Shown: piece after piece, positions 59,787 to 64,000 of the stretch
How positions within the stretch are numbered: position 1 is the stretch's first letter
How the letters are laid out: each line of letters begins with the position of its first letter
Assembly: GCA_032629725.1 (NCBI GenBank)
Contig: JAFEVB010000007.1
Location: 2,204,618-2,268,617 of the forward strand
Reading direction: 5' to 3'
DNA length: 64,000 nt
DNA from: Gremmenia infestans
Lineage: Eukaryota; Ascomycota; Leotiomycetes; Helotiales; Hamatocanthoscyphaceae
The notes under the pieces: model-generated
The model's database searches: none
Told to the model about the DNA's origin: nothing
The model's input: the letters and a program-made list of their open reading frames with translations, nothing else
Program-made: the position numbers and the translations under genes

Positions 59787-61287
59787 ATGGCTGCCCATGT
59801 CCCCGCCAAATTGAAGGCGGCAGACCTCACAAGATTCATCGTCCGCGCATCACAGCTCGAGAGTGCAAAGCCTGTCATAGCATATTGGTGTAAGTACCTG
59901 CTTCCCCCCCCCATCTGGTATTGGATAGACAAATACTCATCCCCTCAGGCGAATACTGGATAGTAAATCAAATCCTCGCCAAAGGCCTACACAATGGCGA
60001 TGCCGAAACCCTCGAATATACCACGACTTTGATGGATAAGCTGGAACAGGTACCTATACCTACCAATAACAACCCGATGGCATCTTAGTACATGCTGAGC
60101 AATCTACCAGATCAAAGCCGACAATGCTGGAAACGATGCCATTATCGACGACGTTGCTGGACAAGCATATGTGGAACAATTCGCTTTGGAGACTTTTCAG
60201 AGAGCAGACAGAGCCGTACAAGCAGACAAGGTTACAAAGTGGGCGGGCACATTTGTGAGACAACTAGAATACCTTCTGACTGGACCCCAGGCAAACTGCA
60301 GACACCTTCCAAGCTGCTTCGACCTTCTTCGAGCTCATCAATATCTGGGCCGCACCAGACGCCGAAACCCTGGCCAAGATAAAATATTCCAAATGGAATG
60401 CTGTTCGAATAGTGAGGGCCTTGAAAGAAGGGAAGGATCCAAACGAGTCAAACCCAAAGCCCGAACCAACCCCAGAAGAATCTCTACCAGCGTTAGATCC
60501 CGACGATCCGGAAGTACAAGGATTTGGAAAGCCTACTAGGCCGAGACAGGCTTCTGTTGAAGATGTCCCAGACGAAGCCGATCAGATAGAGGCACGTCTT
60601 GCGAGACAGTCTTCAATTGACAAATCTTTACACCCTTCAGCGCATGGATCTCCAGGTGTTGGCGGTTCTCCAGCTTTTGACCCCTATCCGCGGGACGGGT
60701 TCCCGTATACCGCTACCCAGGACGACAATGTCTCGCCCCTGGAATCGTCCCCCCATGCCAGAATTGGTTCTGTCGGTGGTGGATACTTCCCAGAAGTCCC
60801 GACGTTCAAATCGGAAGTTCGAGACTCTACGCTTCCTACAGCTCCTCTTGATGATGTCCTCGACCTCGGACTGCCCGATCAACCATCGAATGCACCCAGC
60901 ACCAAGCCCTCTGCAGACTTGGAGTCTTTTCCACCCCCGACAATGAGTGACCAGTCTTCCCCTCCGTCACCACCAGAATTTTACCGCCCAGGCCCCCCAC
61001 AAGCACCCTCGCATTCACCTCCACCCCAGCAACACTACCCGCCCCCTCCTGTTCCTACGTTCCACCAAGCTCCTCCACCACAGCAGTTCAACCCAGTGCC
61101 CCCACCAAAGCGAGCGACAGTTCCTGTAGCAGTTCAACCTCGAACTAATAAACTGAACACCGACGACATTTCTGTTGCCAAAGCGCAAAAGCATGCCAGA
61201 TGGGCCATTTCCGCCTTGAACTTTGAGGATGCAGACACTGCAGTCAAGGAGTTGAGGGCAGCGTTGCAAACTTTAGGTGCAGTATGA
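59787..61287 (+). CDS. VTA1: Vacuolar protein sorting protein VTA1
   Basis: A positive regulator of the AAA ATPase Vps4 in ESCRT-III disassembly at multivesicular endosomes. It is 442 aa from exons 59787-59889, 59949-60049, 60111-60238 and 60291-61287. The N-terminal double MIT-like region is clear only after splicing: RFIVRASQLES, YWCEYWIVNQILAKGLHN, TTLMDKLEQIKAD, QAYVEQFALETFQRAD, KQTADTFQAASTFFELINIW and IKYSKWNAVRIVRALKEG. A long Pro/Ser-rich linker follows (about 170-400). The C-terminal helical pair that binds Vps4 is present (SVAKAQKHARWAISAL, then DTAVKELRAAL). The third intron is only 52 bp with an unusual GTGGGC donor, but the join restores the conserved helix exactly. Tail-to-tail with the GNAT gene. 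Confidence 0.93.
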
Positions 61288-61592
61288 TTTGGAGGGCAAT
61301 GGTTGGATTGTATATTGTGTTTCTTAGGTGGCGGTTTGTCGAATACCCAGTTAATTAAGTTCACCCAAAACCTCTCCATTTGCAATAGTCCATGACATAA
61401 ATATCCAACATCCGTTTAACTTCTCGCGATTTCTCGTCTATTCTGGCAGAAATATATATGCTGCTGAAAAAGCTCAAATGAGAAAAGAATAATAAATAAG
61501 AAGGCAGAGAGCTTTACTACCCCCAATATGCACCCAGTCCTGGGAAAGAAGTATAGTGCTTTTTACAGCCTGCTAATTGCATGCCATTTCAC
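61288..61592. other. Convergent intergenic spacer
   Basis: A 305-bp stretch between the 3' ends of VTA1 and the GNAT gene; only untranslated sequence is expected and nothing else is seen. Confidence 0.35.
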
Positions 61593-62243
61593 TTACTTCC
61601 AACCCTGATCCTTAAACTCAACCACCATATCAAGATCTCTCCATTTCTCCCTCTTAATATTCTTAAATAGTAATTCAGCCACGACGCCCTGTCCAGGGAT
61701 CTCCTTAATCTCATCCGTCTCAACCAAGCCGACGCTCTTCGCCATTGCTCTCATCGAGGTATTATACTTCATGGTACCCGCCTCAATAATATCCGCATCC
61801 ACTTCATTACTCAACCGCAGCAAGACCTGCATGAGCACCTTCCCCAGTCCTTTCCCTCTGACTTCCGGGCTTAGTTTAATACCGATGTTTGCGACACTCG
61901 GTTTCTCGTCGGGGGCCGTGATCTCAAATACCCCTCCCCAACCTACGAACTTGCCCTCTAAGGACATGAATACGTCGAGAGCGTGGTGTCGGGTCCGGGA
62001 CTCGGCGTACATCTTCTGCATTCTTTCTCCGGGGATGGGCGCTGGTGGAGCTTGACGCTCGGCAGGAGGGGCTTCGGTGCTCTTCGGGGCCGGTGGGCTG
62101 ATTGCTCCTTCTGCAAAGCGTATAAATGCGGCTGTCTCGGCGGGTGTTAAGCGGACGAATTTAAGGTCAGGCTCTGGGCGAGAGGGAAGGGTAATAGTCC
62201 AGTCCTTAGTGAAGAATCTGTCGTCTGTTTGGAAAGGTGCCAT
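61593..62243 (-). CDS. GNAT-family N-acetyltransferase
   Basis: A single-exon gene for 216 aa and the last gene before the telomere. The fold is the RimJ/RimL-like GNAT type: strand beta-4 and the acetyl-CoA loop are ANIGIKLSPEVRGKGLGKVLM (R-x-x-G-x-G/A type motif in RGKGLG), followed by a helix, then EAGTMKYNTSMRAMAKSVGL, the usual motif B region. A Pro-rich insert (about residues 48-72) separates the first strand from the core. No signal peptide. The substrate could be a protein N-terminus or a small molecule; the sequence does not tell. Its promoter faces the telomere, so its start codon is only about 1.7 kb from the first telomere repeat. Confidence 0.88.
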   Translation of the reverse strand: MAPFQTDDRFFTKDWTITLPSRPEPDLKFVRLTPAETAAFIRFAEGAISPPAPKSTEAPPAERQAPPAPIPGERMQKMYAESRTRHHALDVFMSLEGKFVGWGGVFEITAPDEKPSVANIGIKLSPEVRGKGLGKVLMQVLLRLSNEVDADIIEAGTMKYNTSMRAMAKSVGLVETDEIKEIPGQGVVAELLFKNIKREKWRDLDMVVEFKDQGWK

Positions 62244-62490
62244 TGTTTTTGAATTTTGAATTTCTTGTTTTATAAACGCTCTCCCAAGTCACACTCCCTA
62301 CTTGATCAGGGTTTAATAGTCGCCGCGATCTCTAAGTAGTACCAAGGGTCGATTGCCTTCGCCGGCGCCTTCTACACCACACGCCGCGGATATAGACAGG
62401 TGCCTAACTGCTGCAACCTTGACCGATCGTCCGGAGCCGCTCTGCCGATTGTCTTAGGATCCGCCGCTTCGCCTAGAGAGTTTATGCCTC
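62244..62490. promoter_or_regulatory. Upstream region of the terminal GNAT gene
   Basis: About 250 bp of normal, fairly GC-rich DNA between the GNAT start and the AT-rich subtelomere. The change in base composition at about 62490 is abrupt. It must contain the promoter of the GNAT gene unless that reaches into AT-rich DNA. Confidence 0.4.
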
Positions 62491-63909
62491 AGGCATAAGA
62501 ATTTACTGCAAGTTTTCTATTACGAATATAATATATAACTAGAGGACCTTAGACTTAGTATCTAACTCTAGATATAGAAGAATCTTTAAAAGAAAAGTTA
62601 TAGTCTTTTTATAAATATTTAGATATAGTATTATAATAGAGATTTTAGTTTTTTTCTAGTTATCTAATATTTATTATAATTATAAATTCTTAAAAGTATT
62701 ATCTAATAACTCTTTTTATTATATAGTTCGCTTAATTATTAAAGTCGAGGTATTTATATCTCTATATAGTTAAATCTATATATTTTTTATAATTATACGA
62801 AACTATAATTATAGTATCCTTTTTATTATTATTATCTGCTTAAACCTTTTATAGTAAAGTATTAAATAAAGTCTTAGGCTCTTAGACCTTTTAATATAAA
62901 GTATTAATAAAGTTTTCTATTCTTTTTTATAATCTTTTCTTAAGAAAAGCTTCTAAGATATTTGCGCTTTCGCTTTATTCTAACTATACTATTTTATTAG
63001 TATTTTAAATAAGATTATATTTAACTTTTTAAAGATTAAAGTTGCTTAGATCCTAATAGCTTTACGAATATAGTATTGCTTTTATTATTACTTTATAGCA
63101 CCTTTATATATATATAGCGTAGCTATGTAAGCATACTAATTATTCTATATAATAAATATAATAATAGAATATTTATATATATCTAAAAGTCTTAGGTAGG
63201 ATTTTAAGATATCTATTAACTATAGAACCTTTATATATACCTAGTAAGTTATTTAGACCTTATTATTACTATCTTTTAGTATAGAAAAACTAACTATAGA
63301 ACTTTTATATATATTTAACTATTTTCTTTTTTATCTTTTCTATTTAATATCTAGCTGCTTTATAGCTACTTTCTATAAGATTAACTACTTTTTAGTATTA
63401 GTATTACTAGTTAATATCTATAATTACTTCTATACTATATAGAAAACGTAATACTAGTTAATATTACTTATTATTTATAGTAGTATTAACTAGTAAAAAA
63501 GGTACGCTTTTTTACTAACTAAGCTATATAAAATTATATAATAATAATCTGTTCTATTATCTATTCTACTATTTATTCTACTATCTGTTCTACTATCTAT
63601 TCTACTATCTGTTCTACTATCTATTCTACTATCTACTATTTTTTATAATCCGCTTTTACTTTAAGTATCTTAACTAGTCTTAATATCTGATTTTTAAAGC
63701 TAATATAGTTTAATTATGCTTTTTATATAGTTAGTTAATTGTATTCTTAATTATAACTATAGAATATTATTTCTATATCTAAGAAAAACTAATTCTATTA
63801 CTAATTAGTAAATATATTATTTAAGAAAAGAAATATCTAATATTATAACTCTAGGTTATAGTTATAGAAGTTTCGCTAATTAGAGAAGTTATACCTTTAC
63901 TTTTTAAAT
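62491..63909. other. AT-rich, RIP-like subtelomeric DNA
   Basis: About 1.4 kb made almost entirely of A and T with very frequent TA steps and few CG pairs. No open frame of interest exists on either strand. This is the look of ascomycete repeat DNA after repeat-induced point mutation. No helicase or other subtelomeric gene family is recognisable; any original element is mutated beyond recognition by eye. A 12-bp tandem array lies inside it. Confidence 0.75.
63552..63635. repeat. 12-bp tandem array in the subtelomere
   Basis: Seven units of TTCTACTATCTR (R = A or G), the first two with one substitution each. The third to sixth units alternate G and A at the last position, so the true higher-order period there may be 24 bp. 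The order of variants suggests expansion by unequal exchange. Confidence 0.88.
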
Positions 63910-64000
63910 TTAGGGTTAGGGTTAGGGTTAGGGTTAGGGTTAGGGTTAGGGTTAGGGTTAGGGTTAGGGTTAGGGTTAGGGTTAGGGTTAGGGTTAGGGT
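63910..64000. repeat. Telomere repeat (TTAGGG)n
   Basis: Fifteen complete TTAGGG units and one further base run to the end of the window without visible error. The G-rich strand reads 5' to 3' toward the end, the correct orientation for a right chromosome terminus. Confidence 0.99.

Noticed and set aside
1..64000. CRISPR arrays, tRNA and rRNA genes
   Set aside because: No repeat-spacer array was seen, which fits a fungal chromosome; no convincing tRNA T-loop with acceptor pairing or rRNA segment was noticed by eye.

Overview
The window is the right end of a chromosome of a filamentous ascomycete (Pezizomycotina). The last 91 bases are about 15 copies of the TTAGGG telomere repeat, oriented toward a chromosome end. 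The genes have short GT-AG introns of roughly 50-150 bp, and the protein families are typical of these fungi: fungal IQGAP, PTH11-type rhodopsin-domain protein, proteinase K-like subtilase, Ser/Thr-rich secreted proteins. Class-level placement (a leotiomycete is possible) is a guess. Exon structures were built by hand from splice signals, reading-frame continuity and family conservation; each predicted CDS length is a multiple of three.

Left part (1-9.9 kb), mostly housekeeping: a possible last exon of an upstream gene; IMP dehydrogenase (-); a divergently transcribed Rng2/IQG1-type IQGAP with about 14 IQ repeats (+); and a GPI-anchored cysteine-repeat surface protein (+).

Middle part (10-51 kb), accessory genes separated by AT-rich decayed DNA: subtilisin-like protease, zinc alcohol dehydrogenase, HSL-type alpha/beta hydrolase, short-chain dehydrogenase, two related BTB/POZ proteins, an M28 glutamate-carboxypeptidase-like membrane peptidase followed by a 17-bp x 8 minisatellite, an MFS transporter, an LRAT/NlpC-like papain-fold candidate, a PTH11-like membrane protein convergent with a full-length ABC-A transporter, an ankyrin protein, a large secreted repeat protein, and a broken ankyrin-family pseudogene.

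Telomere-proximal part (51.5-64 kb): a LYC1-type acetyltransferase gene split at its fifth codon by a 611-bp MITE with a perfect 9-bp target duplication; a DUF4291 gene; then four ordinary genes close to the telomere: exosome subunit RRP41/SKI6 (+), a secreted PDI-family protein (-), VTA1 (+) and a GNAT acetyltransferase (-). About 1.4 kb of very AT-rich, RIP-like DNA with a 12-bp tandem array separates them from the telomere. No subtelomeric helicase gene is seen.

The items most worth following are the MITE in the LYC1-like gene and its older relative at 31.6-32.2 kb, the secreted repeat protein whose central domain has a Cys/His spacing matching CNF1/YfiH-type hydrolases, and the LRAT-like protein. 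I see no CRISPR array, no tRNA or rRNA gene, and no backbone biosynthetic enzyme that would define a metabolite cluster.
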